Assembly: GCF_007860015.1 (NCBI RefSeq)
Contig: NZ_SJPS01000003.1
Span: 124,001 to 188,000, forward strand
Reading direction: 5' to 3'
Length of the DNA: 64,000 bases
Source: Bythopirellula polymerisocia
Lineage (GTDB): Bacteria > Planctomycetota > Planctomycetia > Pirellulales > Lacipirellulaceae
In this document: piece by piece, positions 8,359 to 17,971 of the stretch
Layout of the letters: every line of letters begins with the position of its first letter
How positions within the stretch are numbered: position 1 is the stretch's first letter
Notes under the pieces: model-generated
What the model saw: the letters and a program-made list of their open reading frames with translations, nothing else
Database searches by the model: none
What the model was told of the DNA's origin: nothing
Made by a program: the position numbers and the translations under genes

Positions 8359-9768
8359 TCAGTATGTCGGCTGGGGTTTACGCGGACGGAAAGTACCAGG
8401 GCTGTACTGATTCCTCGGGGGCGCATAATCTCCCTTGGCTTCAAAGGGGAAATCCTCCGCTCGAGCAGAGTTGCCTAATGCCACTGTCCGCAATTCTACC
8501 TTCCAGCCCATCAGATTAAGAAACTCATCGAGCGAGATCGTCTCTATGCCGAGTCGGTCAGCGCTCTTGGTCATCTTGGCCCAGGCTTGTTGCTGGTCAA
8601 CTGACTCTTTCATTGTACTCTCTGGAAACGTGCCCAAGATCAAATAACGGGTATCTACAGTCATCTCACCGTCCACTTCTCCTCCCTTACCAGGAAGAGC
8701 ATCGACTTTGCCATTATTGAGCGCGATGATTCGCTTTAGTTCTTCAATGTCACTCTTGCCGTCGCCGTTAATATCGACTGTGCCTGCAATCGCAAAACCA
8801 ACCTGTCGGCCGCGATTCCAAACCTGGCTGTAGATTTTATCCCCTTCCATCAAGGGCCGGGTAGGAATATCGCTGGTAACACGAGCCTCAGCCATGTGGG
8901 GGCTGAGAATCTTTGTAACTTCAATACTCCCTTTCGAATCGGCCTTGAGGGCATCGCTCTCATCCCCGCTGTAAACCATGAAAGTCACTTGAGGTCGCAA
9001 ATGATCTTCCTCTCCAAGGTTGATCCATACTTTCTGATCTTTCTGATTCACCCACCGTACCAATCCATCAGCTGGTTGAGCAAATGGATCGGGATCAAGC
9101 TGGTTGCTCCTTAGCAATGTGATATCACGATCCAACTTGGCGAGTTGATCGGCCTGCTTCTTTCCTGCTGAGGAAAGGTCACTACGGGCCTTGTCCACTT
9201 CCTGACGCTGCTGGGCCAGTTGTTCCGAGAGCTTATTCTGCTCGGCAATTAAGTCTTGGCGTTGCTTTTCGAACTTAGTTCGTTCGCCGGCGGCATCTTC
9301 CTGCAGTTGTTTGTATTTCTGATCGTACTCGGCAAACTGTTTGTCTTTTTCTGCTTTGAGGGCCTTCAATTGCTCATCGAGGTCCTTGACATTGGATTTC
9401 GCCGTCGCTTCGCTCTGCGCTAGTTTATGATTTTCTTGCTGCAAGTTTTGCAGCAAGGGACTGTAGTACCTCACGCTTTCATCAAAGGTGCTACCGTACT
9501 TCGTCATGTCCTCTTCGAAAGACTTCTGCACGGTATCTTGGGTATCTTCCTCTTTGAACCCCATCATTTCCTTGAAGCGGTTTGCCTCGGACTGAGCGCT
9601 GCCGGCGGCTTGCCTCTGACTTTGTGCATCTTGGACGGCCGTATCCGCGCGGGCTTCTTGCTTCTTGCGTTCATTGTTAATGAGCAGCAGGCCCACGATC
9701 AAAAGAATCAATAGCAACACAAGGCCAATTACTACGCCTTGCAAAGTTTGGTTGTCTCGAGAAGCCAT
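8359..9768 (-). CDS. Inner-membrane-anchored coiled-coil protein with an EF-hand-like and BRCT-like C-terminal part
   Basis: This 469-residue protein has one transmembrane segment at residues 11-31 (LVLLLILLIVGLLLI), then a long Gln/Lys/Glu-rich coiled coil at about 33-215. A globular part follows, with a WVNQKDQKVWINLG motif near 240-252. At 332-343 lies a perfect calcium-loop-like DINGDGKSDIEE. The surrounding segment (GFAIAGTVD ... LKRIIALNNGKVD ... DTRYLILGTF) has the spacing of a BRCT fold, which I infer by eye. The tail is Pro/Tyr-rich. I do not know a named homologue; such anchored coiled coils are common in planctomycetes. It is convergent with bioA and divergent from polA. Confidence 0.8.
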   Translation of the reverse strand: MASRDNQTLQGVVIGLVLLLILLIVGLLLINNERKKQEARADTAVQDAQSQRQAAGSAQSEANRFKEMMGFKEEDTQDTVQKSFEEDMTKYGSTFDESVRYYSPLLQNLQQENHKLAQSEATAKSNVKDLDEQLKALKAEKDKQFAEYDQKYKQLQEDAAGERTKFEKQRQDLIAEQNKLSEQLAQQRQEVDKARSDLSSAGKKQADQLAKLDRDITLLRSNQLDPDPFAQPADGLVRWVNQKDQKVWINLGEEDHLRPQVTFMVYSGDESDALKADSKGSIEVTKILSPHMAEARVTSDIPTRPLMEGDKIYSQVWNRGRQVGFAIAGTVDINGDGKSDIEELKRIIALNNGKVDALPGKGGEVDGEMTVDTRYLILGTFPESTMKESVDQQQAWAKMTKSADRLGIETISLDEFLNLMGWKVELRTVALGNSARAEDFPFEAKGDYAPPRNQYSPGTFRPRKPQPTY

Positions 9769-10230
9769 AGTTTTTCTCTGTTTTCTTGATTGCTTGTGGC
9801 TGACTCACTAGTTAAGGCCGCAGGATAGTGAATACTGCTGTGAGCATTACGGTTCTGGCGACGCTACCAACTATTGTACGAAGCTAATCAACGTAAGTGC
9901 GAATTCTTCATTGCGCTTGTTTGCCCGGGACGAAGATCTTAAAAGTCAGTCAAGGAAAAGCTCACCCTAACTTTCGTGGTCACGAACAATAGGAATCGCT
10001 CTAAGTCGATGTTAATTGTGGGATTACGTCATGTCAAGAATTGGCGAATAGGAGGTTTGGGCAATAGCGATTCTGCCAAATAGTTGGCTGCCTTTCTCAC
10101 TGCCGAGACCTTGGTAGAGGAGCGCTCGTAAGCGATACTGGCCCTCATCAATTGCATCCGATAATCGGCCCAGGCAGGACATTTGGGCGATTGCGTGGTC
10201 TTAGATTCCCTCAGATTGGCTCAATAAACC
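9769..10230. other. Gene-free divergent spacer between the coiled-coil gene and polA
   Basis: These 462 bases separate two divergent genes and must hold their promoters. I see no convincing ORF, tRNA or strong terminator. Short AT-rich patches occur near 9770-9800 and 10010-10030, but no -35/-10 pair is good enough to call. Confidence 0.5.
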
Positions 10231-13071
10231 ATGCCCACTCCCTCACGACAAACAACCTTGCCTGGGATGGAGGTAGACCCAGGGAGTGAGAGTCTAGAGA
10301 TTGATACCTCGGCGAAATCCAATGATCTCACGGGGTGGAGCATATGTGCGATCGATGCTCATTCTCTTATCTTTCAGGTTTTCCATGCGATTCCTGAGAT
10401 GACCAGTCCCCACGGGGAACCGGTCTCGGCTGTGTTTGGCTTCGTACGAGACATTTTGCAGTTGCTGGAAACTCGCAAACCGGATGCGATCATCTGCGCT
10501 TTCGATTTACCCGGACCTACCTACAGGCACAAGCTCTATTCCGACTACAAAGCCGACCGTGGCGAGATGCCCGCTGATCTCATCCCACAGATTCCCAAGA
10601 TCACTGCGGTACTCGACGCGCTGGGAATCCCGGTCGTGAGTAGCCCTGGGTATGAAGCCGACGACGTGTTGGCAACTCTCTCGCGGCAATGTCACGAAAT
10701 GGGCGCAAACTGTCTCATAGTGACCGGCGACAAAGACTGCCGTCAGTTGATAACCGAGCGAGTATCATTGTTCAACATCCGCAAGGGTCAAGTTTATGAC
10801 GCTCAGTCGCTCCAGGCTGATTGGGGCATCCTTCCCAATCAGGTTGTCGATTTTCAAGCCCTTGTGGGAGATAAGGTGGACAATGTACCGGGGGTCCCGC
10901 TCATCGGCCCCAAGATCGCGCAAGAATTATTATCTAAATATGAAACGCTTGAAAACGTGCTGGACCACGCCAGTGAGGTCGCCGGTGTCAAACGCCAGCA
11001 AAATCTGATCAATCATCGCGCTGATGCCCTCATGTCGCAACAATTGGCACGTCTGGAGACACAGGTGCCAGTCGTGTTCGATTGGCATGCGGCCAGACAT
11101 CGCAAAGTCAATTACGAGCAGCTCAATGAGTTGTTTCGCCTGTACGGATTTCGCACGATGGGCGAGCGGGTAGCGGCACTCGATAGATCGGGTTCTGCAC
11201 CGCCACAGACGCAGCCGAATCCTTCAACCGCGACCTATCACCTTGTGGACTCCGAGGAAAAGTTGACTGCGCTCGTTACGGAATTGAGTCAACAACCGCT
11301 GATTTCAGTTGATACGGAAACGACCGATATTAATCCCCGTCTAGCCCAAGTCGTTGGATATGCGCTCGCATTTGAGCCAGAAGAAGGCTATTACGTCCCC
11401 GTACGCGCCCCGGTTGGGCAACCTGCGCTCGATCCCCAAAGGGTCGCTGACTTATTGCGACCAATCTTGGAGAACCCCGAGATTGCCAAGATTGGGCAGA
11501 ATCTCAAATACGATTACGTCGTGCTGAGACAGGTCGGCATTCGGCTGACTGGGATCGCTTTTGACACGATGATTGCCAGTTTTCTCCTAGACTCAGGCGA
11601 AAGAAGCCATGGCTTGGACGGACTTGCTCTTCGCTTACTTGGGCACGAAACCACCAAGATCGATTCGCTCATTGGCAAGGGGAAAAATGCAAAGCGTATG
11701 GACCAGGTCTCGGTCGAAGCGGTAGCCCCTTACGCTGCCGAGGATGCCGAGATTCCCTTGAGGCTCATGCCGATAATGGCAGAAGGATTGGCAGAAAAGC
11801 AATTGGAGGAATTGAATAACACGGTCGAGGTCCCGCTAGTTGCGATCTTGGGTGACATGGAATTTGAGGGAATCTCGCTCGATACCAAGCGGCTGGCCGA
11901 ATTAAGCGCCGAATACCGTACAAGACTGGATAAGCTGACAGTCGAAATCGAAGAGATGGCAGGACATCCCTTGAACATCGCCTCGCCCAAACAGTTGGCC
12001 GAGTTGTTGTTTCGTGAGCTGGGACTTCCCGTCATCAAGAAAACCAAGACCGGAGCCAGCACCGATGCTAGTGTGTTGGAAGAATTGGCATCGTTGCATC
12101 CCTTGCCGGCGAAAATAGTCGAGCATCGTCAATACGCTAAGCTACTCAACACATACATTGACGCCTTACCAGCCATGGTTCACCCAGAAACTGGGCGAGT
12201 CCATGCTTCGTTCAATCAGGTTGTTGCCACTACGGGACGGCTCAGTTCCAGCAATCCCAACTTGCAGAACATCCCCATTCGCACTGCGGAAGGACGAGAA
12301 ATTCGCTCCGCTTTTCAGGCAGGCCCTGCAGGGTGGAAGTTGCTGGCAGCCGACTACTCGCAAATCGAACTGCGTGTGCTGGCCCATTTTTCCGAGGACG
12401 AAACTCTTTGTACAGCCTTCGCCAACAACGAAGACATTCATACCTTGGTCGCGAGCCAGGTGGAGAATGTCTCTCTTGGCGAGGTAACTTCCGACATGCG
12501 CCGACGGGCCAAGGCTGTCAACTTCGGCATCATCTACGGCCAGAGCCCCTTTGGCTTGGCCAAGGGGCTGGGGATATCACAGGACGAAGCCGCCCAGTTT
12601 ATCGAAACCTACTTCGCTCGGTATCCGGGTGTCTTGCAATTTATGATGCAAACGCTCTCTAAGTGTCGTGAGCAAGGGTATGTTTCCACATTGCTCGGCA
12701 GGCGTCGATCTGTGCAGGGGGTGCGACCCGTCCCCGCAGGTCTTCGCGAAGAAAAAACAGGTTCCCTACGGCAACTCAACCTCGCAGAACGCACCGCTGT
12801 CAATACGGTCATCCAGGGCTCGGCTGCCGACTTGATCAAGTTGGCGATGATCGGCGTAGAGCGGGCACTCTGCGAATCGAGTCTGTCAGCCAAGATGCTG
12901 TTGCAAATACACGACGAACTCTTATTCGAGGTATCTCCTGACGAGGTCAACGAATTGGCCAGGTTGGTGGTTTCTGAGATGAGTGGTGTGCTGCCACTAA
13001 GGGTCCCGCTGCAAGTCGATGTAAAATTCGGCGACAACTGGGCGGAATGCGAATCGTGGGAAGAAGGTTAA
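10231..13071 (+). CDS. polA: DNA polymerase I with 5'-3' and 3'-5' exonuclease domains
   Basis: This 946-residue family A polymerase serves in Okazaki-fragment processing and excision repair. The 5'-3' exonuclease (about 30-310) keeps YEADDVLATL and GDKDCRQL acidic clusters and the helix-hairpin-helix region VPGVPLIGPKIA. The 3'-5' proofreading domain looks active: D361/E363 in SVDTETT, the NLKYDYVVL motif, and YAAEDAE. The polymerase domain has motif A (DYSQIELRVLAHF, D708), motif B (RRAKAVNFGIIYG, K761) and motif C (QIHDELLFEV, H894-D895-E896). An N-terminal extension of about 30 residues precedes the nuclease. Many bacterial Pol I proteins have lost proofreading residues; this one has not. 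coaE follows after 54 bp. Confidence 0.97.
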   Translation: MPTPSRQTTLPGMEVDPGSESLEIDTSAKSNDLTGWSICAIDAHSLIFQVFHAIPEMTSPHGEPVSAVFGFVRDILQLLETRKPDAIICAFDLPGPTYRHKLYSDYKADRGEMPADLIPQIPKITAVLDALGIPVVSSPGYEADDVLATLSRQCHEMGANCLIVTGDKDCRQLITERVSLFNIRKGQVYDAQSLQADWGILPNQVVDFQALVGDKVDNVPGVPLIGPKIAQELLSKYETLENVLDHASEVAGVKRQQNLINHRADALMSQQLARLETQVPVVFDWHAARHRKVNYEQLNELFRLYGFRTMGERVAALDRSGSAPPQTQPNPSTATYHLVDSEEKLTALVTELSQQPLISVDTETTDINPRLAQVVGYALAFEPEEGYYVPVRAPVGQPALDPQRVADLLRPILENPEIAKIGQNLKYDYVVLRQVGIRLTGIAFDTMIASFLLDSGERSHGLDGLALRLLGHETTKIDSLIGKGKNAKRMDQVSVEAVAPYAAEDAEIPLRLMPIMAEGLAEKQLEELNNTVEVPLVAILGDMEFEGISLDTKRLAELSAEYRTRLDKLTVEIEEMAGHPLNIASPKQLAELLFRELGLPVIKKTKTGASTDASVLEELASLHPLPAKIVEHRQYAKLLNTYIDALPAMVHPETGRVHASFNQVVATTGRLSSSNPNLQNIPIRTAEGREIRSAFQAGPAGWKLLAADYSQIELRVLAHFSEDETLCTAFANNEDIHTLVASQVENVSLGEVTSDMRRRAKAVNFGIIYGQSPFGLAKGLGISQDEAAQFIETYFARYPGVLQFMMQTLSKCREQGYVSTLLGRRRSVQGVRPVPAGLREEKTGSLRQLNLAERTAVNTVIQGSAADLIKLAMIGVERALCESSLSAKMLLQIHDELLFEVSPDEVNELARLVVSEMSGVLPLRVPLQVDVKFGDNWAECESWEEG

Positions 13072-13125
13072 AATAAGTTTGAACTTGAAAGTTCAATTGT
13101 CGGCACGTGTTTGGGATTTTATTAT

Positions 13126-13728
13126 ATGCTAGTAATTGGTCTCATCGGCGGAATCGCCAGCGGCAAGTCGGCTGTTGCCAAGGAACTTTCAGTGCTGGGA
13201 GCCACTGTGTTGGATGCCGATGCGGCGGCCCATAGGGTCATCAATCGATCTTCCGTCCGCTCGGCCTTGGTAGACCGATGGGGGGCCAGCATTCTCGACG
13301 AAGTTGGCCAAGTCGATAGGCGGGCGGTTGCCAAACGCGTCTTTTCAGCTGACTTAGGGCGCAGCGAGCTCAAATTTCTGGAAGGGCTACTACATCCATT
13401 GATCCGGCAGGAGTTTGAAACCGAAATCGCGAGTTTGTCGCAAACCCCCACTCCGGCAGTGGTTATCGATGCCCCCCTCTTACTCGAGGCAGGGTGGGGT
13501 GAACTCTGCGACGTGTTGTTGTTTGTCGACAGCCCGTTGGCCGACCGCCAATCCAGAGCCGAAAACCTGCGTAACTGGAGCCCAAACGAATTAGCCACAC
13601 GTGAGGCCGTCCAATTGCCGATAGAGGAAAAACGGCATCAAGCCACACACTTTGTATCCAATGAAGGGTCGCTTGAGAGCCTAACTGCGCAAGTACGCCA
13701 ATTCTGGCAGCAACTGCCGCAGACGTGA
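13126..13728 (+). CDS. coaE: Dephospho-CoA kinase
   Basis: This 200-residue P-loop kinase adds the 3'-phosphate to dephospho-CoA, the last step of coenzyme A synthesis. The Walker A motif GGIASGKS lies at residues 8-15. DADAAAHRVI follows, then the CoaE-specific LLEGLLHPLIR and VIDAPLLLEAG segments. The ATG at 13126 is preferred over the in-frame TTG at 13111 because CoaE proteins start a few residues before the P-loop; no clear Shine-Dalgarno precedes either. polA next door is a common coaE neighbour. Length is normal. Confidence 0.92.
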   Translation: MLVIGLIGGIASGKSAVAKELSVLGATVLDADAAAHRVINRSSVRSALVDRWGASILDEVGQVDRRAVAKRVFSADLGRSELKFLEGLLHPLIRQEFETEIASLSQTPTPAVVIDAPLLLEAGWGELCDVLLFVDSPLADRQSRAENLRNWSPNELATREAVQLPIEEKRHQATHFVSNEGSLESLTAQVRQFWQQLPQT

Positions 13729-14018
13729 AAGGAAGGCAACCATTCAAGGTCTTAACCAAGAATTAACGCCGGGCGACTTCCCCTGGCACTGTTTCTGTGT
13801 ATATTAGTAGCACTGGCAGAGAAAGTACTTTCATGTCAGCCCGCCCGACGCATTTCCCGCGTCAAGAAAATTTTCCAATTTCGCTTTCCGTAATTATGCA
13901 GTTTCTGCAATAATGGGGTATAGCCCACCAAAGGCTCCTCCTCGTTTTGCTCCCTAAGATATTCCCCGCCGGCGCAGTTCGCGCGCCACATTCCCTCACT
14001 TTTCAGGAGTTTACTATC

Positions 14019-15500
14019 ATGTCCGAAACCGGAAATTATGGCACCAGGTCTGGCCGAGGTTCATCCTACAACCGTCGTCGACGTCCTTTTGAGAGCACCA
14101 GCGACAGCCATATCGATGGCGATGCCCTAGCCCAACTTGAGCGAGAAGAACCGCTCTCGATCGCCGAAGAACTTGATAAGGCCGCTGAGCGAGTTCGTCG
14201 TGTTGGCAAGGCCATTGAGCGCACTGATTCGCCAGACCCCAATATGCACATCGCTGCCTTGCAGAAGATGTCCATGCCCGAGCTGATCGAGGTTGCTGAG
14301 ACGGAAGGGGTCGAAGAGGCGGCAGGCCTCAAAAAGCAAGATTTGATTTTCCGCATCCTCAAGCAGCGAGTCAAACTCGACGGCATGATGTTCGGTGAGG
14401 GGACTTTAGAAATTCTCCCGGACGGATTCGGATTTCTCCGGAGCCCCGACTACCACTATCTTTCTTGCCCGGACGACATCTACGTCTCGCCCAGCCAGAT
14501 ACGCCGCTTCGGCTTGCACACGGGTGCCACGGTAGCGGGCACGATTCGTCCTCCCAAAGAAAACGAGCGGTATTTCGCTCTCTTGCGGATCGAGGCGATT
14601 AACGGTGCCGACCCCAATCTACTGTCCCGCAAAGTGTACTTTGACAACCTTACGCCAGAACATCCCGACGCTCGGATTTCCATGGAAACGACTCCCGACG
14701 AGATCGCGATGCGAGTGGTCGATATGATCGTCCCGATCGGCTTCGGCCAACGCGGTCTCATTGTCAGTCCCCCTCGCGCGGGCAAGACGATTTTGATGCA
14801 GAAAATGGCCAAGAGTGTGTTGGTCAATTATCCCGGAGCCTATGTCGTGATGCTGCTCATCGATGAGCGGCCTGAAGAAGTCACCGATATGGAGCGTGAG
14901 GTCAAAGGTCCCAACTGTGAAGTGATTAGTTCAACGTTTGACGAACCGGCGGCACGCCACATTCAGGTTGCCGAGATGGTCATCGAAAAAGCTAAACGGA
15001 TGGTGGAATACGGCCGCGACGTGGTCGTTTTTCTCGATTCGATTACCCGCTTGGCTCGAGCCTGGAATTCGGAGTGCCCCAGTTCCGGAAAAATTCTCTC
15101 CGGCGGCATCGACGCCAATGCCATGCAACGTCCTAAGAGATTCTTTGGTTCCGCCCGAAAAGTGCAAGAAGGTGGTTCGCTGACAATCATCGCCACCGCA
15201 TTGGTCGATACGGGCAGCCGCATGGACGAGGTCATCTTTGAAGAATTCAAGGGGACCGGCAACCAAGAAATCTTGCTCGATCGCCAATTGGTCGACAAAC
15301 GGATCTGGCCAGCCATCGACATCAACCGCAGCGGAACCCGCCGTGAAGAAATGTTGATGGATCCCGAAGAACATCGTCGAGTGTGCATGTTGCGGCGAGT
15401 TCTGAACGAGATGAGCCCAACCGACGCGATGGACCTGCTCACCACACGACTGCGGAAGACCAAGACAAATGCTGAGTTCTTGATGAGCATCAAGGAGTAA
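14019..15500 (+). CDS. rho: Transcription termination factor Rho
   Basis: This 493-residue hexameric RNA helicase ends transcription at Rho-dependent sites. The ATG at 14019 is set by an AGGAG Shine-Dalgarno about ten bases upstream; the longer frame from 13947 has no such support. Residues 1-80 are an Arg/Gly/Ser-rich then acidic extension beyond the E. coli length. A Rho_N helical domain follows ([18 protein letters not shown]). The cold-shock-like RNA-binding domain contains [12 protein letters not shown]. In the ATPase core, Walker A is RAGKT (K256), and [16 protein letters not shown] and the [13 protein letters not shown]-loop region are intact. It is followed at 24 bp by ribH. The nearby nusB also acts in termination control. 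Confidence 0.97.
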   Translation: MSETGNYGTRSGRGSSYNRRRRPFESTSDSHIDGDALAQLEREEPLSIAEELDKAAERVRRVGKAIERTDSPDPNMHIAALQKMSMPELIEVAETEGVEEAAGLKKQDLIFRILKQRVKLDGMMFGEGTLEILPDGFGFLRSPDYHYLSCPDDIYVSPSQIRRFGLHTGATVAGTIRPPKENERYFALLRIEAINGADPNLLSRKVYFDNLTPEHPDARISMETTPDEIAMRVVDMIVPIGFGQRGLIVSPPRAGKTILMQKMAKSVLVNYPGAYVVMLLIDERPEEVTDMEREVKGPNCEVISSTFDEPAARHIQVAEMVIEKAKRMVEYGRDVVVFLDSITRLARAWNSECPSSGKILSGGIDANAMQRPKRFFGSARKVQEGGSLTIIATALVDTGSRMDEVIFEEFKGTGNQEILLDRQLVDKRIWPAIDINRSGTRREEMLMDPEEHRRVCMLRRVLNEMSPTDAMDLLTTRLRKTKTNAEFLMSIKE

Positions 15501-15524
15501 GCGACATACCGCGCGTTTTCATCC

Positions 15525-15986
15525 ATGGAACGACCTCCGCTAGACGGATCCGAACGATTTGCGATTGTTGTGGCCGAGTGGAATCGCTCGATCACGGCGA
15601 AACTGCTTCAGGGTGCGCTCAGCACACTGGTAGGCGCTGGTGTTTCAGAGTCTCAAATCGATGTCGTCTGGGTCCCAGGAGCATGGGAAATCCCAGTGGT
15701 GGCCCAACGATTTGCCCAATCCGAGAGCTGTTCTGCAGTGATTTGCCTGGGTGCAGTCATTCGAGGAGAGACGTCGCACGATCAGCATATCAATCGAGCC
15801 GTGAGCCTGTCTCTACAACAGATCTCCCTGGCCAATGATCTGCCGATGCTCTTTGGATTGCTCACTTGCGAAACAATGGAACAGGCGATTCACCGCTCCG
15901 GGGGCAACGTGGGCAACAAAGGCATCGAATGTGCCGAGGCCGCGCTGGCAATGGTCGCATTGCTCAAGAACTGCCCTCCGGCATAG
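15525..15986 (+). CDS. ribH: 6,7-dimethyl-8-ribityllumazine synthase
   Basis: This 153-residue subunit of the lumazine synthase shell condenses 5-amino-6-ribitylamino-uracil with dihydroxybutanone phosphate in riboflavin synthesis. The order of motifs is standard: FAIVVAEWN at the N-terminus, [29 protein letters not shown] with the catalytic His region, [13 protein letters not shown], and [11 protein letters not shown]. Its stop at 15986 is followed by nusB 86 bp later. The ribH-nusB order is widespread in bacteria and supports both calls. Confidence 0.95.
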   Translation: MERPPLDGSERFAIVVAEWNRSITAKLLQGALSTLVGAGVSESQIDVVWVPGAWEIPVVAQRFAQSESCSAVICLGAVIRGETSHDQHINRAVSLSLQQISLANDLPMLFGLLTCETMEQAIHRSGGNVGNKGIECAEAALAMVALLKNCPPA

Positions 15987-16072
15987 AATGCGATACCCAC
16001 CGACTAATCGGAAGAGCGGAGCTGCCTCCGATTTCGAATTCAGAAACCCCACATTTTTGTACCGTTATTCCC

Positions 16073-16483
16073 ATGGCAAGCCGCAGTCGAGGACGTGAAG
16101 TTGCGCTGCAAGCGCTTTTTCAGGAAGATCTCAATCCGAGAGATTCCCGCGACCAGGTTATGCCTCTGCTCGAAAATCGCCTGAAGGAGCCTGAGCTGCG
16201 CGAATTTGCCATCTCGCTAGTCTTGGGTGTCTTGCGAAATCGGGAAGAATTGGATGCCCTGATTGCCACCAAGGCTGACAACTGGAGCGTGTCGCGAATG
16301 GCGGCCACCGATCGCAACGTTATTCGTATGGGCGCCTACGAAATCCGCTACACCGATACTCCTCCCCGCGTCGCTATCGACGAAGCGGTCGAACTCGCCA
16401 AGCGATTTGGCTCTGCGAACTCTTCGCAGTTCGTGAATGGAATCCTAGATAAATTGATCGAAAGGAAAGGAAAGAAGGAATGA
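16073..16483 (+). CDS. nusB: Transcription antitermination protein NusB
   Basis: This 136-residue all-helical RNA-binding protein pairs with NusE (S10) on boxA RNA to promote rRNA antitermination. The N-terminus SRGREVALQALFQEDLN is diagnostic. The middle RMAATDRNVIRMGAYEIRYTD and the C-terminal VAIDEAVELAKRFGS and FVNGILDKL are typical. A longer frame begins at 15866 inside ribH, but those residues are unrelated to NusB, so the ATG at 16073 is used. A palindromic element starts right at its stop codon (see repeats). Confidence 0.95.
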   Translation: MASRSRGREVALQALFQEDLNPRDSRDQVMPLLENRLKEPELREFAISLVLGVLRNREELDALIATKADNWSVSRMAATDRNVIRMGAYEIRYTDTPPRVAIDEAVELAKRFGSANSSQFVNGILDKLIERKGKKE

Positions 16484-16577
16484 CCAATGACGAAATACCC
16501 AAGCTCGAATGACAATTTTTCGAATGTCGAATGAATGTGGTTAACTTCGACATTCGGTTTTCGTTATTCCGTCATTC
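16484..16577. repeat. Intergenic palindromic element between nusB and ftsY
   Basis: Directly after the nusB stop lies AATGACGAA (16486-16494). A perfect 11-bp inverted repeat follows, CGAATGTCGAA (16521-16531) with TTCGACATTCG (16546-16556), separated by 14 bases. Further out, GAATGAC (16507-16513) and CGTCATTC (16570-16577) are complementary. The AATGACGAA word recurs in the atpD-atpC gap at 35362. The nested complementarity suggests a cruciform or an RNA hairpin. It could act as a terminator, mRNA stabiliser or mobile palindromic unit; the sequence cannot decide. Confidence 0.7.
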
Positions 16578-16597
16578 TTACTTCTGTAATTCAAATT

Positions 16598-17533
16598 ATG
16601 GGTTTTTTCGACAAGTTTCGTAGCGGACTGAAGAAAACCGCTAATATTCTGAAAACCGACGTCCGCGACCTTTTTAAGAGCGAAGGTCGACTCATCGACG
16701 ATGCTTTCCTCGACGAAATGCGTGCCATTCTGTTTAAGACGGATATGGGCTACGACGGAGTTGAGAAAATCGTGGAGGAAGTCGCTACGAAAATGCGCGG
16801 TCGGGTAGTGACGCTCGAAGAAGTCGTTGCCACATGGAAAACCAAGTTGACAGAGTTGATGTCGCAGGACGACTCGCCGATTCGGTTCGCTAAGTCGGGC
16901 CCAACAATCATTATGGTTTGTGGCGTGAACGGAGCAGGAAAGACCACCTCAATTGCCAAATTAGCTCACCTTCTCAAATCGCAAGGCAAGTCGATCGTGC
17001 TTGGGGCAGGAGACACCTTCCGGGCCGCAGCAGTCGAACAGCTCACAATTTGGTCCAAACGCCTTGGAGTCAATCTCGTCACTGGTGAGCAGGGAGCCCA
17101 TCCCGCCTCGGTGGCTTATCGTGCCGTGGAAGAATGTATCGCAACTGGGGCCGAAGTTTGCATCGTTGATACGGCTGGCCGACTGCAAACTCAGAAAAAC
17201 TTGATGGCTGAATTGACCAAGATTCAACAGTCTATCCGAAAATTGATCCCCGAAGCACCGCACGAGGTGCTGCTTGTGCTCGACGCCACTACGGGCCAAA
17301 ACGGCATCAGCCAGGCCAGCAATTTCACTGAGGCAGTGGATTGCACGGGAATTATCCTTGCCAAGCTTGATGGCACGGCCAAGGGTGGCGTTGTTGTCGC
17401 CATTAAGCAGCAGGTTGGACTCCCGGTCAAATATGTCGGAGTTGGCGAGCAGCCGGAAGACTGGGCGCTCTTCAATCCGGTCGAATTCGTCAACGCCTTG
17501 TTTGCTGAAATCGATGGCACGAGTCCGGACTAG
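16598..17533 (+). CDS. ftsY: Signal recognition particle receptor FtsY
   Basis: This 311-residue SRP GTPase docks ribosome-SRP complexes at the membrane. It consists of the NG domain only; the long acidic A domain of E. coli FtsY is absent, so membrane contact must rely on the N-terminal amphipathic helix (MGFFDKFRSGLKKT). G1 is GVNGAGKTT (residues 109-117). GAGDTFRAAAVEQL, VDTAGRLQTQKNLM and LAKLDGTAKGG with the GVGEQPEDW tail complete the family set. The ATG at 16598 fits other short FtsY proteins. The longer frame from 16535 reads through the palindromic spacer and is rejected. Confidence 0.95.
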   Translation: MGFFDKFRSGLKKTANILKTDVRDLFKSEGRLIDDAFLDEMRAILFKTDMGYDGVEKIVEEVATKMRGRVVTLEEVVATWKTKLTELMSQDDSPIRFAKSGPTIIMVCGVNGAGKTTSIAKLAHLLKSQGKSIVLGAGDTFRAAAVEQLTIWSKRLGVNLVTGEQGAHPASVAYRAVEECIATGAEVCIVDTAGRLQTQKNLMAELTKIQQSIRKLIPEAPHEVLLVLDATTGQNGISQASNFTEAVDCTGIILAKLDGTAKGGVVVAIKQQVGLPVKYVGVGEQPEDWALFNPVEFVNALFAEIDGTSPD

Positions 17534-17971
17534 CATTTTAGCGCCGAACGGTTCGATCCGCGTTCTACCACTCTTTGGCTCGAATCGTGGTGACTAAGAC
17601 CAATGAGGACAGTTTTGTGCCAACTATGACCTGCCCAATAGCGCATCAAAGAGTGATTATCTTTCTGGCAAGTCATGCTTCGCGAAATGCAATTCAGATT
17701 CTCTGCGGACTTTAATACTTTTCGTAACTTGTTTGAAATAAGCAGGTTACCGCCCTTGTTCTATTCCATCAACGAAGTGCTGGCACGCTGATTGCTCATG
17801 GCTCTCGCGACGTTGGAAATCTTTGCTGCAATGTCGTTATGCAGTGAAAGGAGTTCTTCACGTCTGGGGCTATTGTTTACGCCTCCGGGACCCAAAAGGT
17901 GGAATTCTAGATAACTGTGTGGTCCTGCAGTGATACTAATCCTTCTGACAATGTAAAAAAGGGCGAGTTTT
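17534..17971 (+). other. ftsY-amtB spacer: sigma-54 promoter and a long amtB leader
   Basis: This 438-base stretch has no supported gene. It contains the GAACG/CGTTC hairpin near 17549-17568 just after ftsY, the RpoN promoter at 17781-17796, and a leader of about 165 bases that includes an AAAGGAG near 17847 with no useful ORF after it. I looked for a glutamine-type riboswitch and did not see its conserved core. Confidence 0.6.
17781..17796 (+). promoter_or_regulatory. Sigma-54 (RpoN) promoter for amtB
   Basis: The sequence reads TGGCACG, four bases, TTGCT. The -24 GG (17782-17783) and -12 GC (17794-17795) are separated by exactly ten bases, as sigma-54 requires, and every conserved position matches the consensus TGGCACG-N4-TTGCW. 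Transcription should start near 17808, leaving about 165 bases of leader before amtB. Nitrogen-controlled ammonium transporters are classic RpoN/NtrC targets. I could not identify paired NtrC sites upstream with confidence. Confidence 0.8.

Noticed and set aside
13790-13806. TGGCAC sequence upstream of rho as a sigma-54 promoter
   Set aside because: The -12 GC is not at the required ten-base spacing.
17549-17568. GGTTCGATCC segment resembling a tRNA T-arm
   Set aside because: The upstream bases belong to the ftsY coding end and no D-arm, anticodon arm or acceptor stem can be built.
17808-17971. Glutamine-type riboswitch in the amtB leader
   Set aside because: The conserved core sequence was not seen.
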